Assembly: GCA_024234875.1 (NCBI GenBank)
Contig: JACKNM010000010.1
Span: 1 to 64,000 of the forward strand
Direction of reading: 5' to 3'
Length of the DNA: 64,000 nucleotides
Source: Ectothiorhodospiraceae bacterium
GTDB lineage: Bacteria; Pseudomonadota; Gammaproteobacteria; HK1
Under the pieces are notes generated by a model. The model was given only the letters and a program-made list of their open reading frames with translations. It did no database searches and was not told the origin of the DNA. A program made the position numbers and the translations under genes. This document shows, piece after piece, positions 17,123-24,522 of the stretch. Within the stretch, counting starts at the first letter, position 1; each line of letters starts with the position of its first letter.

Positions 17123-17146
17123 CCCGGGACGGGTTCCCCCAGCTAC

Positions 17147-17531
17147 CGTCGCCCGGGCGGAGCGAGAGCGCAGCCCGGGATGGGGTGACACCGTCCTTCC
17201 CGGGTTTCGCTGGCGCTCTACCCGGGCTACGTGGGGCTCGGATCCTCGCTCGGCATGGCTCAGGGACCGGTGACACCTCGGTCGTCGAGCCGGGGGCCGT
17301 AGCCCGGGCGGAGCGAGAGCGCAGCCCGGGATGGGAGGTGGCGCCGACTTTCCCGGGTTTCGCTGGCGCTCTACCCGGGCTACGTGGAGGGCTCGGAGCG
17401 CTTGCGCTGCAGGGGCCGTAGCCCGGGCGGAGCGAGAACGCAGCCCGGGATGGGAGGTGGCGCCGTCCTTCCCGGGTTTCGCTGGCGCTCGACCCGGGCT
17501 ACGTGGAGGGCTCGGAGCGCTTGCGCTGCAG
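17147..17531. repeat. Three GC-rich palindromic repeats (family A), two in a 119-bp tandem duplication
   Basis: Each unit is a long imperfect hairpin, left arm CCCGGGCGGAGCGAGA and right arm TTTCGCTGGCGCTC flanked by CCCGGG, of about 86 bp: copies at about 17147-17233, 17300-17385 and 17419-17505. Copies two and three are offset by exactly 119 bases, and the match extends from 17294 to 17412 against 17413 to 17531, which includes the last codons and TAG of the downstream minus-strand gene. This array fills the gap 17123-17498; no gene is there. Confidence 0.85.
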
Positions 17532-19859
17532 CACCCGCCAGATGCGCTCCGAGGTGAGCGGCATCTCCAGGCGGTCGAGGTCGTGGCCGTCGAGGGCGTC
17601 GCGCACCGCGTTGGTTGCTGCCGGCAAGGCGGCGGTGGGGCCCGATTCACCACAGCCCTTCACGCCCAGCGGATTGGTCCCGCAGTGGGTGTTCAGGTAG
17701 TCCATCTCGAACATCGGTAGCTGGTCCGCGCGCGGCAGGCAGTAGTCCATGAACGAGCCGGTCAGGAGCTGGCCGTCCGCGTCGTAGACCGTGTCCTCCC
17801 ACAACGCCTGGCCGAGGCCCTGGGCGATGCCGCCGTGGAGCTGCCCCTCGAGGAGCAGCGGATTGATGATCACCCCGAAGTCGCTCACCAGCAGGTAGCG
17901 CGTGACCTCGAGCGCGCCGGTATCGGCGTCGATCTCCACCTCGCACACGTGACAGCCGCTCGGGTAGCAGTAGACCGGCGCGTCGTAGTGACAGGTGGCC
18001 TCCAGGCCCGGCTCCCGGCCCGGCGGCTGGCGGGCCGGGTCGAGCGCGGCGCGGGCGACGTCGCGCCAGGTGAGCGAGCGGTCGGTGCCGACGACGGTGA
18101 AGCGTCCGCCACCGGCCTCGATGTCGGCGACGTCGGCTTCCATCAGGTGCGCCGCGATCTGACGCGCCTGCTCGATCACCTCCAGCCCGGCGCGGTGGAT
18201 GCCGGCGCCGGTGACGGTGGTCGAGCGCGACCCGCCGGTGCCGCTGCCGTGGCCGACGCGGTCGGTGTCGCCCTCGACCACGTCGACCGCCTCGATGTCG
18301 AGGCCGAGGATGGTGGCGGCGATCTGCGCGTAGACCGTGTGGTGGCCCTGGCCGTTGGTCTGCGCGGTGGTGAGCACGGTGGCGCGGCCGTCGGGCTCGA
18401 AGGCGACCCGCACGCGGTTGTCCTTGAAGCCGTCGGGCTCGGTGTACACCGCGAAACCCTGGCCGAGCAGCTTGCCGCGGGCGCGGGCCTCGGACTTGCG
18501 GCGGGCGAGACCGTCCAGCCCGGCGCGGGCGAGCGCGGCATCCATCGTCGCCGCGAAGTCGCCGCTGTCGTAGACCAGCCCGGTCGGGGTGGTCCAGGGC
18601 AGCTCACCGCTGGTGATGAGGTTACGCCGGCGCAGCTCCTGCGGGGCGATGCCGAGCTCGCGCGCCGCGGCGTCGACCAGGTGCTCGACCAGGTGGGTGT
18701 ACTCGGGCTTGCCGGCGCCGCGGTAGGCGGCGATGGGCGTGGTGTTGGTGTACACGCAGCGGGTCTGCGCGTGGATCACCGGGATCCGGTACAGGTTGGT
18801 CAGGCAGCGGGTGCCGCCGGCGGTCGGAATCACCGGTGCCTCGCCGGTGAGATAGGCGCCCATGTTGCCGATCACCCGTGAGCGCACGGCGAGGAACCGG
18901 CCGTCGGCGTCGAGCGCGAGCTCGGCCTCCATGTGGTGGTCGCGGGCGTGGTAGTCGGCGACGAAGCTGTCCGATCGATCCGCGTACCACTTCACCGGCC
19001 GGCCGAGCCGCCGGGCGGCGAAGGCGGCGAGGATCTGCTCGGCGTAGACACCGTTCTTGATCCCGAAGCCCCCACCGACGTCCGGGGTGACCACGCGCAC
19101 CTGGGCCGGCGAGACCCCGAGCCCGGGCTCGGCGATGGCCATGCGCACCTGACCGCCACCTTGAGTCGGTGTGCGCACGGTGTAGCGGTCGGACTGCGGG
19201 TCGTGGTCGGCGAGCACGCCGCGCGGCTCCATCGCTGCGACCACCACGCGGTTGTGGCGCAACGACACCCGAGTGACGTGGGCGGCGCGGGCGAAGGCGG
19301 CGTCGACCGCCGCGGCGTCGCCGCGCTCCCAGTCGAGGGCGACGTTGGTGCCGAGGTCCGGCCACACCAGGGGCGCGTCGCGGGCGACCGCTGCCTGCCC
19401 GTCGGTCACCGCCGGCAGCGGCTCGTACTCGACCTCGACCAGCATCGCCGCCTCGCGCGCCGCCGCCTCGCTCTCGGCCAGGACCATGGCGACCGGCTCG
19501 CCGAGGTAGTGGACCGAATCGTCGGCGAGCAGCCGCCAGGTCGGCTCCAACGGCGGCCGGCCGTCGCGCCCGCGCAGCGCGGTGCGCGAGGTGATGCGCG
19601 CCGCGGGCTCCGGGTCGAGATCCGCCGCGGTGAGCACGGCCACGACACCGGCGCCGTCGCACGCGGCCTGGGTGTCGAGCCCACCGATCCGCGCCGCCGC
19701 GTAGGGCGACCGGACGAACCAGGCCCAGACCTGCCCGGGTAGCGAGAGGTCGTCGATGAAATGGCCGCGGCCGGTGAGCAGCGCCAGATCCTCACGGCGC
19801 TTCACCGGACGTCCGATCCAGCCCTCGCTCGGACCCTCGTTTCGGCTCGTGTCGCCCAA
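17499..19859 (-). CDS. Xanthine dehydrogenase family molybdopterin-binding subunit (CoxL-like)
   Basis: 786 residues from TTG 19859 (GAGGAG eight bases upstream). WIGRPVKRREDLALLTGRG opens the aldehyde oxidase/xanthine dehydrogenase a/b hammerhead, PDVGGGFGIKNG and AYRGAGKPE are molybdopterin-cytosine-dinucleotide loops (form II-like, not the CO-dehydrogenase AYxCSFR), and GCGESGP holds the catalytic Glu. Such subunits hydroxylate N-heterocycles, aldehydes or similar with water. The FAD and 2Fe-2S subunits that normally adjoin it are missing. It follows the ProC-like gene by 30 bases. Confidence 0.88.
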   Translation of the reverse strand: MGDTSRNEGPSEGWIGRPVKRREDLALLTGRGHFIDDLSLPGQVWAWFVRSPYAAARIGGLDTQAACDGAGVVAVLTAADLDPEPAARITSRTALRGRDGRPPLEPTWRLLADDSVHYLGEPVAMVLAESEAAAREAAMLVEVEYEPLPAVTDGQAAVARDAPLVWPDLGTNVALDWERGDAAAVDAAFARAAHVTRVSLRHNRVVVAAMEPRGVLADHDPQSDRYTVRTPTQGGGQVRMAIAEPGLGVSPAQVRVVTPDVGGGFGIKNGVYAEQILAAFAARRLGRPVKWYADRSDSFVADYHARDHHMEAELALDADGRFLAVRSRVIGNMGAYLTGEAPVIPTAGGTRCLTNLYRIPVIHAQTRCVYTNTTPIAAYRGAGKPEYTHLVEHLVDAAARELGIAPQELRRRNLITSGELPWTTPTGLVYDSGDFAATMDAALARAGLDGLARRKSEARARGKLLGQGFAVYTEPDGFKDNRVRVAFEPDGRATVLTTAQTNGQGHHTVYAQIAATILGLDIEAVDVVEGDTDRVGHGSGTGGSRSTTVTGAGIHRAGLEVIEQARQIAAHLMEADVADIEAGGGRFTVVGTDRSLTWRDVARAALDPARQPPGREPGLEATCHYDAPVYCYPSGCHVCEVEIDADTGALEVTRYLLVSDFGVIINPLLLEGQLHGGIAQGLGQALWEDTVYDADGQLLTGSFMDYCLPRADQLPMFEMDYLNTHCGTNPLGVKGCGESGPTAALPAATNAVRDALDGHDLDRLEMPLTSERIWRVLQRKRSEPST

Positions 19860-19889
19860 GTCGTGTTCTCCTCGAGTTCGCAGTCGGGA

Positions 19890-20681
19890 TCAGGTCCCAC
19901 GCAGTCGATCGTGCACCGCCCGCCAGGCGGCGTCCCAGGCGTCCAGGGCCTCGTGGCGCGCCAGCACGTCGAGCCCGAGCCGGGTCACGCCCCCCGGGGT
20001 CGCGAGCTCCGCGAGCATGTGCTCGACCGACACCTCGGGGCGATGGCGCACCATCGCCGCGGCACCACCCACCATTCCGGCGACGATGGCCCGCGCGTCG
20101 CTCGCCGGCACTCCGGCGGCGGCGGTGGTCTCGGTCGCGCGCTCGACCAGCGCGTAGACCCAGCCGTAGAACGCGCCGAGCACGCAGGCGGCCTCGAACG
20201 CGGCCTCGTCGGGCATCGGGTGGACGGTGCCGAGGCGAGCGAGCAGGTCGTGGGCGCGCGGCTCGTCGGGCCACATCGCGGTCGGGCTGAGCCCGAGTGC
20301 CGAGCAGGTGACCGGGATCGAGCGCACGATCGTCGCCGGCGCCGCGGCGCTGGCGAGCTTCTCGACCTGGACCCCTGCCACCACCGAGAGCAGCACCTGG
20401 CCCTCGCGCCACGGCAGGCCGCTGATGGCGGCCAGGGTCTGGGCCGGGCGGGTGGCGACGATCACCAGGTCGCCGCGCTCGACCACCTCGGCGTTGTCGG
20501 CGGCGATGGTGGCGCCGGTCTCACGGGCGATCACCGCGGCGCGCTCGCGGCCGCGCGGCGAGAGCACCAGCGCCGGCATCGCTCGCCCCGCCGCCGCCGC
20601 GCGGGTGAGGCCCTGGACCAGGAAGGTGGCGATCTCGCCGACCCCGATGATGCCCACGGTCCGCGCCGTCGTCTCGACCAT
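19890..20681 (-). CDS. Pyrroline-5-carboxylate-reductase-like protein
   Basis: 263 residues from ATG 20681 (GGAGGG upstream). RTVGIIGVGEIATFLVQGL is the N-terminal NAD(P)-binding motif, LVIVATRPAQTLAAI and SVVAGVQVEKL match ProC blocks, and ELATPGGVTRLGLDVL matches the ProC C-terminal dimer helix (TPGG). The usual ProC function is proline synthesis, but position before a molybdenum hydroxylase subunit and opposite glpR suggests an imine reductase in catabolism. Substrate inferred only. Confidence 0.75.
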   Translation of the reverse strand: MVETTARTVGIIGVGEIATFLVQGLTRAAAAGRAMPALVLSPRGRERAAVIARETGATIAADNAEVVERGDLVIVATRPAQTLAAISGLPWREGQVLLSVVAGVQVEKLASAAAPATIVRSIPVTCSALGLSPTAMWPDEPRAHDLLARLGTVHPMPDEAAFEAACVLGAFYGWVYALVERATETTAAAGVPASDARAIVAGMVGGAAAMVRHRPEVSVEHMLAELATPGGVTRLGLDVLARHEALDAWDAAWRAVHDRLRGT

Positions 20682-20792
20682 CGTCACGCCCTCCACCACC
20701 GGGGCGTGGTCCCGACCCCCCGCGCCGCGCAGTGTAGCGGAGTCGGCCGGCGCTCCCAGGGGTGGCGAGATGGTCGGTGGAATCGCGTCCGG

Positions 20793-20836
20793 GCGCGAAT
20801 ACGAACATCGACGCGGCCGTATTTTCGTATTCGCGC
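20793..20836. promoter_or_regulatory. 13-bp inverted repeat, probable GlpR operator
   Basis: GCGCGAATACGAA (20793-20805) is an exact inverse of TTCGTATTCGCGC (20824-20836), 18 bases apart, in the gap between the ProC-like gene and glpR. CGAACAT at 20802-20808 equals a half-site of the E. coli GlpR consensus. A weak promoter for glpR may overlap: TTTTCG (20822-20827), 17 bases, TAGACT (20845-20850). This would allow glpR to repress itself and glpD, relieved by glycerol-3-phosphate. Confidence 0.6.
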
Positions 20837-20930
20837 ATCCAAGGTAGACTGCGACGCCGTGTCTGTGCAGGTTCGGGCCGTGTTGGGTGTCCAGGAGTCG
20901 GGTGGAGAGCGGGGAGGTTCGGAAGCGAAC

Positions 20931-21758
20931 ATGATGGCCGCCACGCCCGAGGGCGCGCTGACACGGCGCGAGACCGCAATCGTCGAGCACGTGCGGCGTG
21001 ACGGCTTCGTCGCCATCGAGGCCCTCGCGCGCACTCTCGGCGTGACGCCGCAGACGGTGCGCCGGGACGTGAATCGGCTCTGCCGTGGCGGCATGCTGCG
21101 GCGCTTCCACGGCGGCGCCGGGCTCCCGTCGAGCGTCGAGAACGTCGCCTACGACGCCCGCCAGGTGCTCCACGCCGACGCCAAACGACGCATCGCCGCG
21201 CTGGTGGCGGCCGAGATCCCGGCTCGCGGCTCGCTCTTCCTCAACATCGGGACCACCACCGAGGCGGTGGCCCGCGCGCTGCGCGGCCACGCCGGGCTGC
21301 GGGTGGTCACCAACAACATCAACGTCGCCACCATCCTGCGCGACGCGCCGGAGTGCGAGATCGCGCTCACCGGGGGCGTGATGCGGCTGCGCGACGGCGC
21401 CCTCACCGGCGAGGCGGCCTGCGACTTCGTGCGGCAGTTCAAGATGGATTTCGCGGTGATCGGGATCTCGGGTATCGACACCGACGGCTCGCTGCTCGAC
21501 TTCGACTACCCGGAGATCCGCGTCTCACGCGCGATGGTCGAGAACGCGCGCCGGGTGCTGCTGGTCGCGGACCGGACCAAGTTCGGGCGCCCGGCACTGG
21601 TCCGGCTCGGCCCGGCGTCGTGCGTCGACGCCCTGTTCACCGACGCGCCGCCGCCGCCGCCGATGCGCCCGGTGCTCGCGCGCGCCGGGGTCGAGGTGCG
21701 GGTCGCACCGCGCGAAGAGGCTCCCGCCCGGGTCGCGCCAGGGGCCGAGCCATGCTGA
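20931..21758 (+). CDS. glpR: DeoR-family repressor, GlpR-like
   Basis: 275 residues from ATG 20931 (ATG 20934 also possible). Residues 10-65 are a DeoR winged helix (FVAIEALARTLGVTPQTVRRDVNRL); residues 85-260 form the phosphosugar-sensing domain with NIGTTTEAVA, TNNINVATIL, LTGGVMR and ISGIDTDGSLLDFDYPE, the last close to GlpR of pseudomonads. It overlaps glpD by seven bases, so the pair is an operon. The repressor probably binds the inverted repeat at 20793-20836. Confidence 0.85.
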   Translation: MMAATPEGALTRRETAIVEHVRRDGFVAIEALARTLGVTPQTVRRDVNRLCRGGMLRRFHGGAGLPSSVENVAYDARQVLHADAKRRIAALVAAEIPARGSLFLNIGTTTEAVARALRGHAGLRVVTNNINVATILRDAPECEIALTGGVMRLRDGALTGEAACDFVRQFKMDFAVIGISGIDTDGSLLDFDYPEIRVSRAMVENARRVLLVADRTKFGRPALVRLGPASCVDALFTDAPPPPPMRPVLARAGVEVRVAPREEAPARVAPGAEPC

Positions 21759-23356
21759 GACAGGCCTGCCTCGCCCGGCTCGGTGAGGGTGTGCACGACG
21801 TGCTGGTGGTCGGCGCCGGCATCAACGGCGCGGTCAGCGCGGCCGCGCTCGCCGGGCGCGGTGCCCGCGTCGCGCTCGTCGACCGCGGAGACTTCGCGAG
21901 CTTCACCAGCCAGGAGTCCTCGAATCTGGTGTGGGGCGGCATCAAGTACCTCGAGACCTACGAGCTGCCGCTGGTGCGCGATCTGTGCGTGTCGCGCAAC
22001 CTCCTGATGCGCAGCTACCCGTCGACGGTGCGCGAGATCCGCTTCCTGGCCACCGTCGAGCGCGGCTTTCGGCACCATCCGCTGCTGCTGTGGGCGTCGA
22101 CCTGGGCTTACTGGCTGATCGGCAACGGTGCCACCGAGGCACCGCGGCGCCTCGGCCGCGCCGAGCTCGAGGCCGAGGAGCCGATGGTCGACACCAGCCG
22201 CTTCGGCGGTTGTGTCGAGTACTCCGACGCCTACCTCTTCGACAACGACGCCCGCTTCGTCTTCGGCTTCGTGCGCTCGGCCATGGACCGCGGCGCGGTG
22301 GCGGTGAACTACGCCGAGTCGTGCGGCGCGCGGCTCGAGGACGGGGTGTGGGTGAGCGAGGTCCGTGACCTCGAGAGCGGGCGGACGATCACGGTGCGCT
22401 CGCGCGCGCTGATCAACGCCGCCGGGGCGTTCGCCGATGCCCACAACCAGGCATCCGGTCTGCAGACCGCCCATCGGCACGTGTTCTCCAAGGGCATCCA
22501 CCTGATCGTCGACCGCATCACCGACAGCCGTCGGGTGCTGGCGTTCTTCGCCGACGACGGCCGGCTCTTCTTCGCCATCCCGATGGGCTCGAAAACCTGC
22601 CTCGGCACCACCGACACCCGTGTCGACGATCCGCGCACCGGTGTCACCGACGCCGACCGCGACTTCGTGCTGGACAACGTCAACCGCCGTCTGCGCCTCG
22701 CGCGCCCGCTCACCCGCGCCGACATCGTGGCCGAGCGCTGCGGCGTCCGGCCGTTGGTGGTCGAGCGTGGCGCCAGCGAGGCGAAGGACTTCCTGCAGCT
22801 CTCGCGCAAGCACGCGGTCGACGTCGACGCGCACCGGTGTCACCTCACCATCTACGGCGGCAAGCTCACCGACTGCATCAACGTCGGTGACGAGGTCTGC
22901 GAGGCGATCTCGGGGATGGGCATCGCCCTGCCATCGCCGCGCGCTCGCTGGTTCGGCGAGCCGCCGCCGGAGGTCCGTGAGGAGTTCCTCGCCCAGGCGC
23001 GGGCGCTGGACCTCGACGCGCTGACATCACCGCACGCCACCGAGCCGCTGTCGCAGCGCTTCTGGCGCCGCTACGGGCACCAGGCGGTGGCGTTGCTCGA
23101 CGCGATCCGCGCCGACCGTCGCCAGGCCGAGCTGCTGATCGAGGGCACCGAGTACACGCGCTGCGAGATCGCCCACGCCGCCAGCCGCGAGATGGTGGTC
23201 AGGCTCGAGGACTTCCTGCGCCGGCGCTCGAAGATCGCGCTGATGATGCGCCGCGACGAGATCCGCGCCGCCCGTGGCCTCGACGAGGCCTGCCGCATGC
23301 TCTTCGGCGACGAGGCCGACGCACGCCTCGCGGAGTACTTCGGGCGCAACGACTGA
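21752..23356 (+). CDS. glpD: Aerobic glycerol-3-phosphate dehydrogenase
   Basis: 534 residues from ATG 21752. VLVVGAGINGAVSAAALAGRG is the FAD-binding fold at about residues 17-37; VDRGDFASFTSQESSNLVWGG and RCGVRPLV are GlpD blocks, and FSKGIHLIV with YGGKLTDCINVGDEV complete the fold. It oxidises glycerol-3-phosphate to dihydroxyacetone phosphate at the cytoplasmic membrane, feeding ubiquinone. The C-terminal extension (from about residue 440) is present but divergent. glpK and glpF are not in the window. Confidence 0.88.
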   Translation: MLRQACLARLGEGVHDVLVVGAGINGAVSAAALAGRGARVALVDRGDFASFTSQESSNLVWGGIKYLETYELPLVRDLCVSRNLLMRSYPSTVREIRFLATVERGFRHHPLLLWASTWAYWLIGNGATEAPRRLGRAELEAEEPMVDTSRFGGCVEYSDAYLFDNDARFVFGFVRSAMDRGAVAVNYAESCGARLEDGVWVSEVRDLESGRTITVRSRALINAAGAFADAHNQASGLQTAHRHVFSKGIHLIVDRITDSRRVLAFFADDGRLFFAIPMGSKTCLGTTDTRVDDPRTGVTDADRDFVLDNVNRRLRLARPLTRADIVAERCGVRPLVVERGASEAKDFLQLSRKHAVDVDAHRCHLTIYGGKLTDCINVGDEVCEAISGMGIALPSPRARWFGEPPPEVREEFLAQARALDLDALTSPHATEPLSQRFWRRYGHQAVALLDAIRADRRQAELLIEGTEYTRCEIAHAASREMVVRLEDFLRRRSKIALMMRRDEIRAARGLDEACRMLFGDEADARLAEYFGRND

Positions 23357-23369
23357 GCCCGCGCGTCGC

Positions 23370-23462
23370 CGGGCGGCCGCGGCGGACCGCCCCTACCGGC
23401 CAGGCCGAACCCCGCGCCACACGGTAGGGGCGGGGTGCCATCCCCGCCCGACCGCGGGGGCG
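23370..23462. repeat. Dispersed GC-rich repeat (family B), copy 1
   Basis: GTAGGGGCGGGGTGCCATC with CCCCGCCCG (23424-23450) follows a GGGCGGCCGCGGCGGACCGC hairpin near 23371. The same layout recurs at 32191-32312, 37700-37830 and, in variant form, 49746-49806. It fills most of the gap 23357-23518. Confidence 0.7.
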
Positions 23463-23518
23463 TGGCTCGAACCGCTACAATCCCTGCTCGCGCATCCCGC
23501 CGACCTGATGGAGCCGTC

Positions 23519-23935
23519 ATGGGCCTGTTTCGCGTCATCCCGCTCTTCGCCGTCGTCCTCGCGGTGTACAACGTCCTGCTCGCGACCTCGGACATGCCCG
23601 CGGCGCTCGCCGGTCCGGTGCTCTCGATCGGGCTGGTCTCCGGGGCCACCTGGGTGCTGGACCTCGGTGATGCCCTGCTCGCATTCGGCATCGTCGTGCT
23701 CTACGTCGAGGTCGCCAAGGCCACCCGCACCAGCACCGTCTCGGTGCTCGACCACACCCTGTCCCTGCTGGTCTTCATCGGCTTCGTGGTGCAGTTCATC
23801 ACCGTCGCCGGGGCCGGCACCTCGACCTTCGCGCTGCTCGGGCTGATGTCGCTGGTGGACGTGATGGCCGGGTTCACGGTCACCATCGTCGGCGCGCGGC
23901 GTGACTTCGGGGTCGGCGACCGCCTCGACCACTGA
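23519..23935 (+). CDS. Small four-helix membrane protein
   Basis: 138 residues from ATG 23519; an earlier in-frame GTG would add a repeat-encoded tail and is rejected. Four hydrophobic segments (about residues 5-24, 28-48, 51-68 with LLAFGIVVLYVEV, and 80-122) and few charged loops. No family recognised with certainty; similar short proteins are annotated as conserved membrane proteins of unknown role. A soluble C-terminal tail RRDFGVGDRLDH ends it. Confidence 0.7.
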   Translation: MGLFRVIPLFAVVLAVYNVLLATSDMPAALAGPVLSIGLVSGATWVLDLGDALLAFGIVVLYVEVAKATRTSTVSVLDHTLSLLVFIGFVVQFITVAGAGTSTFALLGLMSLVDVMAGFTVTIVGARRDFGVGDRLDH

Positions 23936-24077
23936 CCACGGTGCGCGCCCGCCCGGTGTGATAGGGTTTGGCCCTGGCCAGGGGGCGGCGCCAGCTCGCC
24001 CCGAACATGACAAAGCGGCGCGTCGACGCTCCGGTGACTCGGTCCCCGGACGCGCGTCGGCGCGCGGGAGATCCAAC

Positions 24078-24500
24078 GTGAGTGACCAGCAGACCCGGGA
24101 CGCGCAGGACCTGAGCGCCGATCTCGACAACCTCTACCTCGAGGAGACGTTCAGTGACATGCGGGCCGCGTCCATCCGGCGCCTCAGCCCGGTGACCGTG
24201 GACGGCACGGCGGACGCCGCACGCCCGGTGCTCTACATCGGCGAGACCACGCTGATGACCCAGATGGGCCCGTTCCCGGTGCAGTTCCCGATCGAGGCGA
24301 CGTCGCTGCGCGACGCGTTCGGCAAGTTCCCGGAGGGCGTCCGCGAGGCGATCCAGCGTCTGAACGAGCGCGCGAAGGAGATGGCGCGCGAGGAGGCATC
24401 GCGCATCGTGGTGCCGGGGACCATGCCGCCGGGCATGGGCGGCGGACCCGGAGGGCCGGGCGGGATGGGCGGCCCGGGCGGGCTCATCCTCGGCCGCTGA
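24078..24500 (+). CDS. Conserved hypothetical protein with Gly-rich tail
   Basis: 140 residues from GTG 24078. LYLEETFSDMRAASIRRLSPV and the sequence GETTLMTQMGPFPVQFPIEA with REAIQRLNERAKEMAREEA resemble a small conserved protein seen in several proteobacteria without known function. The last 25 residues are Gly/Pro/Met-rich (GGGPGGPGGMGGPGG), a flexible tail that is possibly surface-sticky. Convergent with the next gene, with a hairpin across both stops. Confidence 0.65.
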   Translation: MSDQQTRDAQDLSADLDNLYLEETFSDMRAASIRRLSPVTVDGTADAARPVLYIGETTLMTQMGPFPVQFPIEATSLRDAFGKFPEGVREAIQRLNERAKEMAREEASRIVVPGTMPPGMGGGPGGPGGMGGPGGLILGR

Positions 24501-24522
24501 GCGCGTCGACCGCCCGCGCTCA
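24498..24522. terminator. Hairpin spanning two convergent stops
   Basis: TGAGCGCG (24498-24505) is the exact inverse of CGCGCTCA (24515-24522). The arms contain both stop codons (TGA at 24498-24500 plus, and its inverse at 24520-24522 minus), so one short hairpin overlaps the ends of both genes. Confidence 0.45.

Noticed and set aside
17147..17531. CRISPR array
   Set aside because: The units are ~86-bp imperfect palindromes at irregular spacing with no unique spacers and no cas genes; they are REP-like repeats.
20822..20850. Strong sigma-70 promoter for glpR
   Set aside because: The -10 (TAGACT) is fair but the -35 (TTTTCG) matches poorly, so it is reported only as part of the operator entry.
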